This document shows positions 43,827 through 50,423 of a stretch of 50,423 nucleotides of DNA, piece by piece. Under the pieces are notes generated by a model, which did no database searches, had not been told where the DNA came from, and saw only the letters and a list, made by a program, of their open reading frames with translations. The stretch is from Deltaproteobacteria bacterium GWA2_54_12 (GTDB lineage: Bacteria; Desulfobacterota; GWC2-55-46). How positions within the stretch are numbered: position 1 is the first letter of the stretch; each line of letters starts with the position of its first letter. The stretch spans positions 26,605 through 77,027 of the forward strand of contig MGPK01000017.1 of the NCBI GenBank assembly GCA_001795535.1. Direction: 5' to 3'. The translations under genes were made by a program, and so were the position numbers.

Positions 43827-43854
43827 ATATCGGCGGAGGGTGTCAAAAACTTTA
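43827..43854 (-). promoter_or_regulatory. Sigma-28 promoter of flgM-flgN-flgK-flgL
   Basis: On the minus strand: TAAAGTTT (43847-43854), 12 bases, GCCGATAT (43827-43834), nearly identical to the sigma-28 consensus. It lies between the flgJ-like gene and flgM and predicts a leader of about 35 bases. Confidence 0.85.
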
Positions 43855-43904
43855 GCGAAACGCTACATATTGTTGTATGAATTTAGAAAAGCACAACTCA
43901 TCCG

Positions 43905-44687
43905 TCAACCATAGAGGCTTTCCGGGTCAAGGGCTTTTCCGTTTCTAAGGACCTCGAAGTGAAGGTGCGGCCCGGTCGACCTGCCTGTCGAGCCGACGAA
44001 GGCTATCGGCCGGGATGGGCTTACAATGTCCCCTTCCTTCACGGCGTTCTCGGCGTTGTGTCCGTACCTGGTGACAAGCCCGTCATCATGGAGTATCTCG
44101 ACCATGTTGCCGTAGCCGCCCTTTGTGCCGCTGAAAATGACCTTGCCACTCGACGCCGGATACACCGGCGTGCCCTGGCTTGCCGCTATGTCCATGCCGT
44201 GGTGGAACCTCGTATGTCCGGTGAACGGGTCAGTCCTGTCGCCAAACCTGGAGCTTACCCGCTTCAATTCCTTCAAAGGGAAAGAGAATTTTTCGGGCTC
44301 CTGTACGGGCGCGGCGGCAGACAGCGGCCCGGCCTTGACCTGGACCGGCTCGATTGCCGGAGCCTGCGAAATTGCCGGCTCACCCTGAGGGACTTCAGGC
44401 TCCAGGTCTGAAAGCTGCCTCATCAGCATATCCGCCAGCCCTATGCCTCCGGCCTGGGCCATATTTTTGGAAAGTTCCGCGTCCAGCATGGAAGAATATA
44501 TATCTTCGGCTTTTCCACCGTGAAAAAGTTCGCTTTTTCCGATCGTCTCGCGCATGCTCTTGAACATCTGGTTTATGAACAGCGACTCGAAGTCGGCAAC
44601 GGCCCGCTTGAGCTCCTTGTTGCTATCCCTTGACGGCCCTTTGGGAGCTTCAGTCTGGGAATACGCGTTGACCTGCGTGATGCTCAT
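43905..44687 (-). CDS. FlgJ-like rod-binding protein fused to M23 peptidase
   Basis: In this 260-residue protein the N-terminal half (about 20-100) is the rod-binding domain (FESLFINQMFKSMRETIGKSELFHGG, AEDIYSSMLDAELSKNMAQ). After a Pro/Ala linker comes an M23/LytM metallopeptidase with HHGMDIA (HxxxD) and PHLHFEV (HxH), so the zinc site is intact. It would open peptidoglycan for the rod, a role played by a GH73 muramidase in gamma-proteobacterial FlgJ. It has no signal peptide, as expected for flagellar export. Confidence 0.92.
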   Translation of the reverse strand: MSITQVNAYSQTEAPKGPSRDSNKELKRAVADFESLFINQMFKSMRETIGKSELFHGGKAEDIYSSMLDAELSKNMAQAGGIGLADMLMRQLSDLEPEVPQGEPAISQAPAIEPVQVKAGPLSAAAPVQEPEKFSFPLKELKRVSSRFGDRTDPFTGHTRFHHGMDIAASQGTPVYPASSGKVIFSGTKGGYGNMVEILHDDGLVTRYGHNAENAVKEGDIVSPSRPIAFVGSTGRSTGPHLHFEVLRNGKALDPESLYG

Positions 44688-44900
44688 TTAAAGCCCCACC
44701 TTTTCGAGGTCAAAGGCTATGTGCCTGATATAGACCTCGAGCTCCTTCAAAGCGTCCGGCTCGTCCTTTATCTTCATGGCCGCGCCCATTATGGAGACCA
44801 GCCCGTTCCTGACATGGTGGGAGATGTACCGCTTACACTCTTTCGGTATCTCGCAAGACCTCTGGATAGCTAACTCTTCGTCCATCATCTTGGCGCCCAT
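44688..44900 (-). CDS. 70-aa protein resembling a histidine kinase dimerisation segment
   Basis: The start is the ATG at 44900 with AAGG 8 to 11 bases upstream. A GTG at 44909 is the alternative. The stretch CKRYISHHVRNGLVSIMGAAMKI resembles the H-box of histidine kinases (HxxRNxLxxI), and a second helix (ALKELEVYIRHIAFDLEKVGL) completes a possible two-helix bundle. There is no ATPase domain. It lies next to the flgJ-like gene, zero bases apart. It could be a phosphotransfer relic, a kinase-binding decoy or an export chaperone. The similarity is to my eye only. Confidence 0.7.
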   Translation of the reverse strand: MGAKMMDEELAIQRSCEIPKECKRYISHHVRNGLVSIMGAAMKIKDEPDALKELEVYIRHIAFDLEKVGL

Positions 44901-44915
44901 TCCACTCACCTTCCC

Positions 44916-44943
44916 TTAGATTATCTCCAGCCCGGCCTGTAAG
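44916..44943 (-). repeat. Relict copy of the flgI 3' end
   Basis: The 28 bp match the last codons of flgI (44972-44999) at 22 of 28 positions and would encode GLQAGLEII and a stop. A 28-bp spacer separates the two, most of it a fragment of the palindromic element seen at 6621-6748. Confidence 0.7.
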
Positions 44944-44944
44944 C

Positions 44945-44969
44945 CGCAGATGGGACTTTTTCAACAGCC
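44945..44969. repeat. Fragment of palindromic element inserted at the flgI end
   Basis: CGCAGATGGGACTTTTTCAACAGC here resembles the right arm of the element at 6721-6747 (GCAGATGGGGCTTTTTCAGC). Confidence 0.7.
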
Positions 44970-44971
44970 GA

Positions 44972-46105
44972 TTAGATGATTTCCAGTTCGGCCTGCAACG
45001 CTCCGGCAGCCTTTATGGCCTGGAGTATGGCAACAAGGTCCCTGGGAGTGACGCCCACGAGGTTCAATGCCCTTACAACCTCGCCCAGCGTCACGCTTTC
45101 AGGCAGCACTACGAGCCTGGATTTCTGCTCTTCCACCCCGACCTCTTCATACGGCACGACGACGGTCTCTCCCTTTTTCGAGAACGCCGGGGGCTGGGAT
45201 ATGAGGTACTGGGTCTTTATCTCTATGCTTATGTCGCCGTGAGATACCGCGACGGTCGATATCCTGACATTTTCGCCCATGACTACCGTCCCGGTCCTCT
45301 CGTTCACTACGACCTTGGTCACGGAATCAGGGGCGACGATTATCCCTTCTATCCTTGATATGAAGCCCACGACGCCGTTCGAGAAATCCGGAGCAGGCAC
45401 CTGCAGGCGTATGCTGCCCGCGTCAACGGCCTCAGCCACATTTGACGAAAAGTTCAGATTTATGGCGTCGGCCATGTTCCGGGCCGTCGTGAAATCCGGG
45501 CTCCGAAGAGACAGGTACAGGGCCTGCCTGCCCGCGAGCAAAAGCGGCACTTCCTTTTCTATTATCCCGCCGTTCGGTATCTTTCCGGCTGTCTGGTGGT
45601 TCTTGGTTACTTTGGCCCCCTGCGTACCGGCTGAAAAACCGGCCAGCGCTATCGCGCCCTGCGCTACCGAGTATACCGCGCCGTCGTGTCCACGCAGCGG
45701 GGTGGCTATGAGAGTGCCGCCCTGAAGGCTTGTAGCGTCACCGAGAGACGACACCAGCACATCCACCTTCATGCCAGCTTTGGCAAATGGCGGCAGCTCG
45801 GCGGTAATAAGCACGGCAGCGGTGTTCTTTACCTTTATCGAGCTGGCGTCGAACTTGAGCCCCATCTTGTTGAGCATGTTCGCTATCGACTGCGTCGTGT
45901 AAACGGCGCTGGATTTGTCTCCTGTGCCGCTGAGGCCAACGACAAGGCCGTAGCCCACGAGCTGGTTCGGACGCACGCCGTCAATGAAGGCGATGTCCTT
46001 TATCCTTGCGGCGGATGCCTCTGCCGTAAAAAACGCGCCGATAAGAAACACTGACAGAGCAACGCTTATGAAAAACCGTTGGGCTTCCTTAAAAAGGCCA
46101 GACAT
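44972..46105 (-). CDS. flgI: Flagellar P-ring protein FlgI
   Basis: The P ring lies in the periplasm around the rod. The start at 46105 has GGAGGG ten bases upstream. An upstream in-frame TTG at 46111 is rejected. The protein has 377 residues, a signal peptide ending in AEASA, then ARIKDIAFIDGVRPNQLVGYGLVVGLSGTGD, the strongest family motif. Its end reads LQAELEII. The gene overlaps flgH by 17 bp. The last codons appear duplicated just downstream. Confidence 0.96.
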   Translation of the reverse strand: MSGLFKEAQRFFISVALSVFLIGAFFTAEASAARIKDIAFIDGVRPNQLVGYGLVVGLSGTGDKSSAVYTTQSIANMLNKMGLKFDASSIKVKNTAAVLITAELPPFAKAGMKVDVLVSSLGDATSLQGGTLIATPLRGHDGAVYSVAQGAIALAGFSAGTQGAKVTKNHQTAGKIPNGGIIEKEVPLLLAGRQALYLSLRSPDFTTARNMADAINLNFSSNVAEAVDAGSIRLQVPAPDFSNGVVGFISRIEGIIVAPDSVTKVVVNERTGTVVMGENVRISTVAVSHGDISIEIKTQYLISQPPAFSKKGETVVVPYEEVGVEEQKSRLVVLPESVTLGEVVRALNLVGVTPRDLVAILQAIKAAGALQAELEII

Positions 46106-46784
46106 TATCAAGTACCCTCCTCATCCATCCGGGCGACTGCTCGTCAGATATGACGCCCTTGCCGTTGTACTCGATTCTAGCGTCCGAGAGCAGTATCGAA
46201 GGTATGATGTTCTGCTCGTTTATGTCCTCGGGCCTTGCTATGCCGGAAAGTATTATGAACTGGTGCTCGTTATTAACGAGTATCTCTTTCCTGCCCTCGA
46301 GAACGAGGTTGCCGTTCCCCATGACCTCGGTTACTCTCGTGGCGATGACCGCGCTCAGCTCGCCGGATCTCTTGGTAGTGCCAGAGCCGTCGAACCCGGC
46401 GTCGTAGGTGGCCTGCACCTCAGGGCTGAAGGACGCGCCCTGGCCAAGGAAGTCTCTCATGCCGAAGTTCAGTGGCAGTCCCAGAAACTTCTGTATGCCG
46501 ATATCGGCGGTCGACTGCCTGGATGTCGAAGTCGAAGCTTCTTTTATGGCGCTAGTCTTCTCTGTAATCTGTACGGTTACGACATCTCCGACATTCTTGG
46601 CCCTCAGGTCCTGAAAGAGCGCGTTCCTCGAGTTCTCGCCGGGCCATATTGAGCCGGTCGTAGTTGGCGCTGCGGCGCTCTTCACAGGTATGGTGGAAGA
46701 GTCGATCTTCTGGAGCTTCGGCGGGGCCGCGCAGCCGATCAGGAGCGCTGAAGCCGCGATTATGAAAATATACTTCCTTGCCAT
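46089..46784 (-). CDS. flgH: Flagellar L-ring lipoprotein FlgH
   Basis: The L ring lies in the outer membrane. The 231-residue protein has a signal with lipobox LLIGC, Cys18. Typical family blocks follow: LFQDLRAKNVGDVVTVQITEKTSA and LVLEGRKEILVNNEHQFIILSGIARPEDI. It is 25 bases after flgA. Confidence 0.96.
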   Translation of the reverse strand: MARKYIFIIAASALLIGCAAPPKLQKIDSSTIPVKSAAAPTTTGSIWPGENSRNALFQDLRAKNVGDVVTVQITEKTSAIKEASTSTSRQSTADIGIQKFLGLPLNFGMRDFLGQGASFSPEVQATYDAGFDGSGTTKRSGELSAVIATRVTEVMGNGNLVLEGRKEILVNNEHQFIILSGIARPEDINEQNIIPSILLSDARIEYNGKGVISDEQSPGWMRRVLDNVWPF

Positions 46785-46809
46785 GTCATCTCCGTGCTTT
46801 GTTCAAGCC

Positions 46810-47484
46810 TTAAAAGCTTATGACTATCTCACCAGGGCCAGTGACCTGTCCGGGGACTTCCTTGCCGGAGGCGGTGCGCACGGCGATTGTGCCGCCAATG
46901 TGCCCGTCCTCGGTTGCCACCCCGTGAGACCTTATCCTTATGCTCGGCCCTTCTATCATAAGCCCAACCTTCTCGCCGCGCTTTACGACCGTCTCGGGCC
47001 TTACGAATTCCCTTTTTATGACCGAGCCCGCTGTTATGGGCCTTTTCGCGACCATGCCTGAGAGTTCATCCACCGAGGCGAATGAGCTTGAAGCCTCGAT
47101 TAACTCCACCCTCGCGGTTTTGACATCATCGGCCGTTATCTTTGTCCTGACCTTCATGGGACGAAGGGCCACAACCGCCTTTTTGAAAACCCTGACCCTC
47201 GCGCTGCCCCAGAAGACCCTTGCAGGAGAGCCTTTTTCCCTCACCTCGACCTTGAAAGATACCTTGCCCGGCCCTGTTAGCCTTTTGGGCATCTCAAGAC
47301 TCAGTGAGGCCCCTTTCCCAGCGGCAAACCCCGGTATTTCGACCTCGTCGACCTCTATCGCTTCTCGCTCCCAGGGGAGCATTGAGGCAAGCTCGCCTGT
47401 TACGAAATCGTCTACCAACGCGTTTGAGGCCGCCGGAAAAAGAAGCGTCAGGAGGAACGCCGCTATGTAAAGGAGGCGCTTCAC
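46810..47484 (-). CDS. flgA: Flagella basal body P-ring formation protein FlgA
   Basis: This periplasmic chaperone for FlgI has 224 residues, a clear signal peptide (MKRLLYIAAFLLTLLFPAASNA), and the SAF-like domain with VVALRPMKVRTKITADDVKTARV, PITAGSVIKREFV and VKRGEKVGLMIEGPSIRI. It lies between flgG and flgH as usual. Confidence 0.93.
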   Translation of the reverse strand: MKRLLYIAAFLLTLLFPAASNALVDDFVTGELASMLPWEREAIEVDEVEIPGFAAGKGASLSLEMPKRLTGPGKVSFKVEVREKGSPARVFWGSARVRVFKKAVVALRPMKVRTKITADDVKTARVELIEASSSFASVDELSGMVAKRPITAGSVIKREFVRPETVVKRGEKVGLMIEGPSIRIRSHGVATEDGHIGGTIAVRTASGKEVPGQVTGPGEIVISF

Positions 47485-47486
47485 AG

Positions 47487-48275
47487 TTACCTCTTCATGG
47501 AATTGGCGGTCTGGAGCATCTCGTCGGTCGTCTGTATTGACTTGGAGTTTATCTCGTACGCCCTCTGCGCGGCTATCATGTTGACCATCTCTTCTACCAC
47601 GCTGACATTGGACATCTCGAGGAAGCCCTGCGCGAGAGTGCCGGCCCCGTCAGAGCCGGGAGTCGATGTCGTTGCCTCGCCGGAGGCGGCCGTCGTAGTG
47701 TAAAGGTTTCTGCCCACGGGCTGCAGACCTGAGGGATTGATGAACCTGGCGAGTTCGAGGTTGCCTACCTGGGTCGGAGTTGCTATGCCGGGCTGGGTGA
47801 CAGAGACGATTCCGTCCGCGCTGATGGTGATTGCCATGGCGTCGGATGGAATGGTTATCTGCGGCTCGACCGTGTATCCGTCCGAGGTAACAAGCCTTCC
47901 TTCGCTGTCCACCTTGAACTCGCCAGTCCTTGTGTACGCCATCAATCCGTCCGGCTTGGTGACCTGGAAAAAGCCTTGGCCCTCCACGGCTATATCGAGC
48001 GGGTTTTCCGTCTGTTTGAAGCTGCCCTGGTTAAAAAGCTTTTCGGTCGACACGGTTCTTACGCCCTGGCCTATCTGAATGCCGGTCGGCACCATCGTAG
48101 AAGGCGAAGAAGAAGCGCCCGCCGATTTCATCTCCTGGTAAAGGAGGTCCTGGTAGTCTGCCCTGCTCTTCTTGAAGCCGGTGGTGTTAACATTCGCGAG
48201 GTTGTGCGCGATTATGTCTATGTTAAGCTGCTGGGCCTCCATGCCTGTGGAAGCCGTCCATAAAGCTCTTATCAT
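47487..48275 (-). CDS. flgG: Flagellar distal rod protein FlgG
   Basis: The 262-residue protein begins [20 protein letters not shown] and [25 protein letters not shown]. Its end [32 protein letters not shown] is standard. Two bases separate it from flgA. Confidence 0.97.
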   Translation of the reverse strand: MIRALWTASTGMEAQQLNIDIIAHNLANVNTTGFKKSRADYQDLLYQEMKSAGASSSPSTMVPTGIQIGQGVRTVSTEKLFNQGSFKQTENPLDIAVEGQGFFQVTKPDGLMAYTRTGEFKVDSEGRLVTSDGYTVEPQITIPSDAMAITISADGIVSVTQPGIATPTQVGNLELARFINPSGLQPVGRNLYTTTAASGEATTSTPGSDGAGTLAQGFLEMSNVSVVEEMVNMIAAQRAYEINSKSIQTTDEMLQTANSMKR

Positions 48276-48293
48276 CTCCGTAAACCTCCTTTT

Positions 48294-49004
48294 TTATGAA
48301 GCCCGTCCGACCTCTTCGATAGACTTTCTGGTCTGTTCGTCAATGGATTGAATCATCTTTGAATGGGTCTCGTAGGACCTCATCGCCTCTATCATCGTAG
48401 TCATCGCCTTAACGGCATTCACATTCGAAGTTTCAACGAAGCCCTGCTCGACCTGGGTGTTCGGGCTTACAGGCTGCTCCTTTGCGCCAGGGGCGGCCCT
48501 GTAAACGCCCCCTTCCCTTCTTAATACGGTAAGGTCGTTGAAGGTCGCGAGCTTCAAGGCCCCGATCGTCTTTCCTCCGGAATTGAGCTTTCCGAGCGCG
48601 TCGACCGAAACATCAGCGGCTGAGAGCTTCACCGGGCCGTCCTCGCCGTGGACCGGGTACCCTTCTCTTGTGAGGAGCTCTCCGCCCGCGGCGACAGTGA
48701 AGCTTCCGTCCCTTGTGTAGCCCTTGCCAAAAGGCGTATCCACAACAAAAAAGCCGTCTCCCCTGATGGCGAAATCGAGCTTCCTCTCGGTCTTCTGCAA
48801 TATGCCCTGTGAATAGTCTGTCGAGACTTCCCCAAGGCGGCCAAAGTTCCTTATGCGGAACTGGTCGGGAAGCGACGCCTCAAAAAGGGGCTTTTGCCCC
48901 TTGTAGCCGGTCGTATTTACATTGGCGAGGTTGTCCGTAAGGACCTCCATCCTCCGCTCCTGGAGCACGGCCCCTGATAGAGCTACGAATATGCCCTTGT
49001 CCAT
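48294..49004 (-). CDS. flgF: Flagellar proximal rod protein FlgF
   Basis: The 236-residue paralogue of FlgG is shorter and begins MDKGIFVALSGAVLQERRME, then [20 protein letters not shown]. The end VNAVKAMTTMIEAMRSYETHSKMIQS fits the rod family. It is the first gene of the flg operon and has a consensus sigma-54 promoter 43 bases upstream. Confidence 0.94.
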   Translation of the reverse strand: MDKGIFVALSGAVLQERRMEVLTDNLANVNTTGYKGQKPLFEASLPDQFRIRNFGRLGEVSTDYSQGILQKTERKLDFAIRGDGFFVVDTPFGKGYTRDGSFTVAAGGELLTREGYPVHGEDGPVKLSAADVSVDALGKLNSGGKTIGALKLATFNDLTVLRREGGVYRAAPGAKEQPVSPNTQVEQGFVETSNVNAVKAMTTMIEAMRSYETHSKMIQSIDEQTRKSIEEVGRAS

Positions 49005-49046
49005 TCAAGCCTCCCTGAAACTTCATTGCGTCAAATACTTGAATAC

Positions 49047-49062
49047 TGCAACTGCCGTGCCA
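49047..49062 (-). promoter_or_regulatory. Sigma-54 promoter of flgF-flgG-flgA-flgH-flgI
   Basis: On the minus strand: TGGCACG, four bases, TTGCA, a full consensus match. Transcription would start near 49036, giving a leader of about 30 bases for flgF. Confidence 0.88.
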
Positions 49063-49128
49063 GCCCTTATAAGCCTGCTTTTAAGTCCCCACCCTGGAAC
49101 AATTCTTCCGGGTAGGGGAATTTTTTTC

Positions 49129-49572
49129 CTACGACCTGTGGAGCGAGGACAGAAGCTCCGCTTCTCCGCTCAAAAGCCCCAGGCTCCTTGCTATCTCTCC
49201 TGCCGGTACGCCGGATTTGAGCATCTTCAGCGCCTTTGAGTAGATGTCCTCGGCTTGCGCTTCCCTCCGTGGGGAGTTAACCGACGCCTTGGCCTTGACT
49301 ATGAGCTCTTCGAGGATCGCCTGCCTCTCCCTGAGCCCGTTTTCATACCTTGAGAGGTCCATGCTCCTGGTCTCAAGTTTTTCAAAAACGGTCTTAACCT
49401 CGGAAAGCCCGTCATTGAGCTTTTTAGCCAGTTCGTCCTGTATGGCGGCAGGCGCGCCCTGGGTCCTGGCAACGGACTTTCTGAAAAGTATTATGTAGAA
49501 GATGAACCCGATCAGGACCAGGTTGACGATGAGCAGTATCACACCCCAGAGCATCATAAACGGCCACCTCAT
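49129..49572 (-). CDS. Membrane-anchored coiled-coil protein, SwrB/DUF2802-like
   Basis: In this 147-residue protein a single N-terminal membrane helix (about 8-28) is followed by a coiled coil (about 45-95) and a C-terminal helical motif with YSKALKMLKSGVPAGEIARSLGLLSGEAELLSS, a helix-turn-helix-like end shared with SwrB and DUF2802 proteins of flagellar loci. SwrB promotes flagellar assembly in Bacillus. The ATG at 49572 has no ribosome site, and the ATG at 49557 has AGGTGG six bases upstream and may be the real start. A sigma-54-type promoter lies upstream. Confidence 0.7.
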   Translation of the reverse strand: MRWPFMMLWGVILLIVNLVLIGFIFYIILFRKSVARTQGAPAAIQDELAKKLNDGLSEVKTVFEKLETRSMDLSRYENGLRERQAILEELIVKAKASVNSPRREAQAEDIYSKALKMLKSGVPAGEIARSLGLLSGEAELLSSLHRS

Positions 49573-49616
49573 ACACTCGGATTAAGTTCATTGAGAACCA
49601 GTCGGAAGATATAATA

Positions 49617-49632
49617 TGCAAGAGCCGTGCCC
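49617..49632 (-). promoter_or_regulatory. Sigma-54-type promoter of the SwrB-like gene
   Basis: On the minus strand: GGGCACG, four bases, TTGCA. One mismatch to the consensus, at the first base, with the essential GG and GC intact. Start near 49605. Confidence 0.75.
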
Positions 49633-49670
49633 GGAAAAACGCGATTATATGAAAGGTGGGCGAGCGGAAA

Positions 49671-49697
49671 TAAAAAAGGGGGGCCGAATGGCCCCCC
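49671..49697 (-). terminator. Rho-independent terminator of the HDOD gene
   Basis: On the minus strand an 8-bp GC-rich stem (GGGGGGCC with GGCCCCCC) and a 4-base loop are followed by six T. It lies about 28 bases past the HDOD stop. Confidence 0.92.
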
Positions 49698-49724
49698 TGG
49701 AAGTCTAACTTGCTGATTTTACGG

Positions 49725-50423
49725 TTAATAAATCTCTGTGCCCTGTGTGAATGCCGCCCTGACGCTTTCGGTTAACTCCGGCATGACCGCCTCATCGAGA
49801 CCCAATATCTCCGGAAGGTTGCCGAAAGAGACCTCTGAGGCGCCAGCTTTCCTCCATCCCATGCCAAACTTTTGGCACATCCTGTCAGACAGGGTGATTA
49901 TGGCCACGAGGTGAGAGAGCTGCTTGTCCCTGGCCAGCGCCTCATTGTCATCAAAAAATTTTATGAGCAGTTCGAGGTTTTCAGGGAAGCCCCACTTCTT
50001 CACTACAAAAGCTCCGACCTCCCTCTGGGTGAACTCGAAGATATCCCTTTCGGCAGTCTCGAAGGAGACCTGGTCGTTATAGACCATTTCAATAACCTTC
50101 GCGAACTTTTCAGGGTATTCGTTATTGACGACGACCTTGCCGATGTCATGCAGCAGCCCCCCTATGAAGGCGTCCTCGGGGTCGACCGTCCTGGTATGCC
50201 TTGCGATGACGCTCGCCGCAAGGGCTGAGCCTATCATCTGCTCCCAGATGAGCTTTTCGGCAAGCCCGAACTTCTTATAGACATTCTTCATGGAGGTAGC
50301 CACAACTATGTTCCTTACGGCGTTCAGACCCAGCCTGAGGATCGCCTGGCTCAGGTTCTGTATGTTCCGGTAGCTGCCGTAGAAGGCTGAGTTTGCGACC
50401 TTCAGTATCTTGGCCGTAAGGGC
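49725..50423 (-). CDS. HDOD domain protein, 5' end outside the window
   Basis: The frame is open to the right edge of the window, so the 232 visible residues are a C-terminal part. The HDOD signature is clear: LTAKILKVANSAFYG, LSQAILRLGLNAVRNIV, then GGLLHDIGKVVVNN, where His and Asp are kept. HDOD proteins are signalling or regulatory modules related to HD hydrolases, common in motile deltaproteobacteria. A GTG or ATG near 50303 could be mistaken for a start, but the conserved domain begins before it. Confidence 0.9.
   Translation of the reverse strand, partial: ALTAKILKVANSAFYGSYRNIQNLSQAILRLGLNAVRNIVVATSMKNVYKKFGLAEKLIWEQMIGSALAASVIARHTRTVDPEDAFIGGLLHDIGKVVVNNEYPEKFAKVIEMVYNDQVSFETAERDIFEFTQREVGAFVVKKWGFPENLELLIKFFDDNEALARDKQLSHLVAIITLSDRMCQKFGMGWRKAGASEVSFGNLPEILGLDEAVMPELTESVRAAFTQGTEIY

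Noticed and set aside
50278-50303. A start codon for the HDOD gene at about 50303
   Set aside because: The conserved HDOD sequence LTAKILKVANSAFYG continues in frame upstream to the edge of the window.

Overview
This window comes from a motile, GC-rich, diderm bacterium. The flagellum has an L ring and a P ring (FlgH, FlgI), and TolQ/TolR-type and SppA proteins are present. CsrA paired with FliW, sigma-54 and sigma-28 flagellar promoters, a rod-binding/M23 fusion in place of muramidase-type FlgJ, and the repeat families in the intergenic spaces all fit the Deltaproteobacteria in the broad sense (Desulfobacterota, possibly Nitrospirota). I could not identify the species. All genes except the first lie on the minus strand. 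No rRNA, tRNA or CRISPR array was seen.

Layout. 1-2312: the 3' part of an M16 peptidase gene on the plus strand and its terminator. 2321-5299: a repeat element, a GT-C-like membrane protein and SppA. 5300-6748: an AT-rich insertion-like stretch with an FRG-domain gene, a 35-bp direct repeat, palindromes and a decayed small ORF. 6747-10738: a purine operon (guaB, guaA, a LOG-family gene, a small His-rich protein). 10897-14930: tilS, gamma-carbonic anhydrase-like, ExbB/TolQ, ExbD/TolR and Ppx/GppA. 14983-17888: a signalling operon with a sigma-28 promoter (63-aa protein, response regulator, REC-GAF-HD-GYP protein, PilZ protein). 18142-21482: flagellin, flaG, fliD, fliS and a fliT-like gene. 21668-39342: one run of 17 genes with short gaps or overlaps, headed by a consensus sigma-54 promoter, for a nonulosonic acid sugar and its transfer to flagellin (pseB, pseC, neuB/pseI, spsF-like, pseG-like, maf and several unexpected enzymes). 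39589-40265: fliW and csrA. 40444-49004: flgL, flgK, flgN, flgM, a flgJ/M23 fusion, a 70-aa histidine-kinase-like mini-protein, flgI, flgH, flgA, flgG and flgF. 49129-50423: a SwrB/DUF2802-like membrane protein and a partial HDOD protein.

How it fits together. Sigma-54 promoters sit in front of the sugar operon, flgF and the SwrB-like gene (middle class). Sigma-28 promoters sit in front of flagellin, flgM and the c-di-GMP signalling operon (late class). FlgM would hold sigma-28 until the hook is finished. The flagellin leader carries a textbook CsrA hairpin upstream of a second GGA in the Shine-Dalgarno, and the CsrA antagonist FliW is encoded nearby, so flagellin appears controlled at transcription and translation. 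Maf would glycosylate flagellin with the sugar made by the 17-gene operon.

The most novel part is that sugar operon. It has PseB, PseC, PseG, PseI and a cytidylyltransferase but no PseH acetyltransferase. It carries an ATP-grasp ligase, two methyltransferases, two Gfo/Idh dehydrogenases, a class III aminotransferase, an IolB-like isomerase, a GH57 hydrolase and a zinc ribbon. I infer a pseudaminic-type sugar with an unusual substituent. This rests on gene content only.
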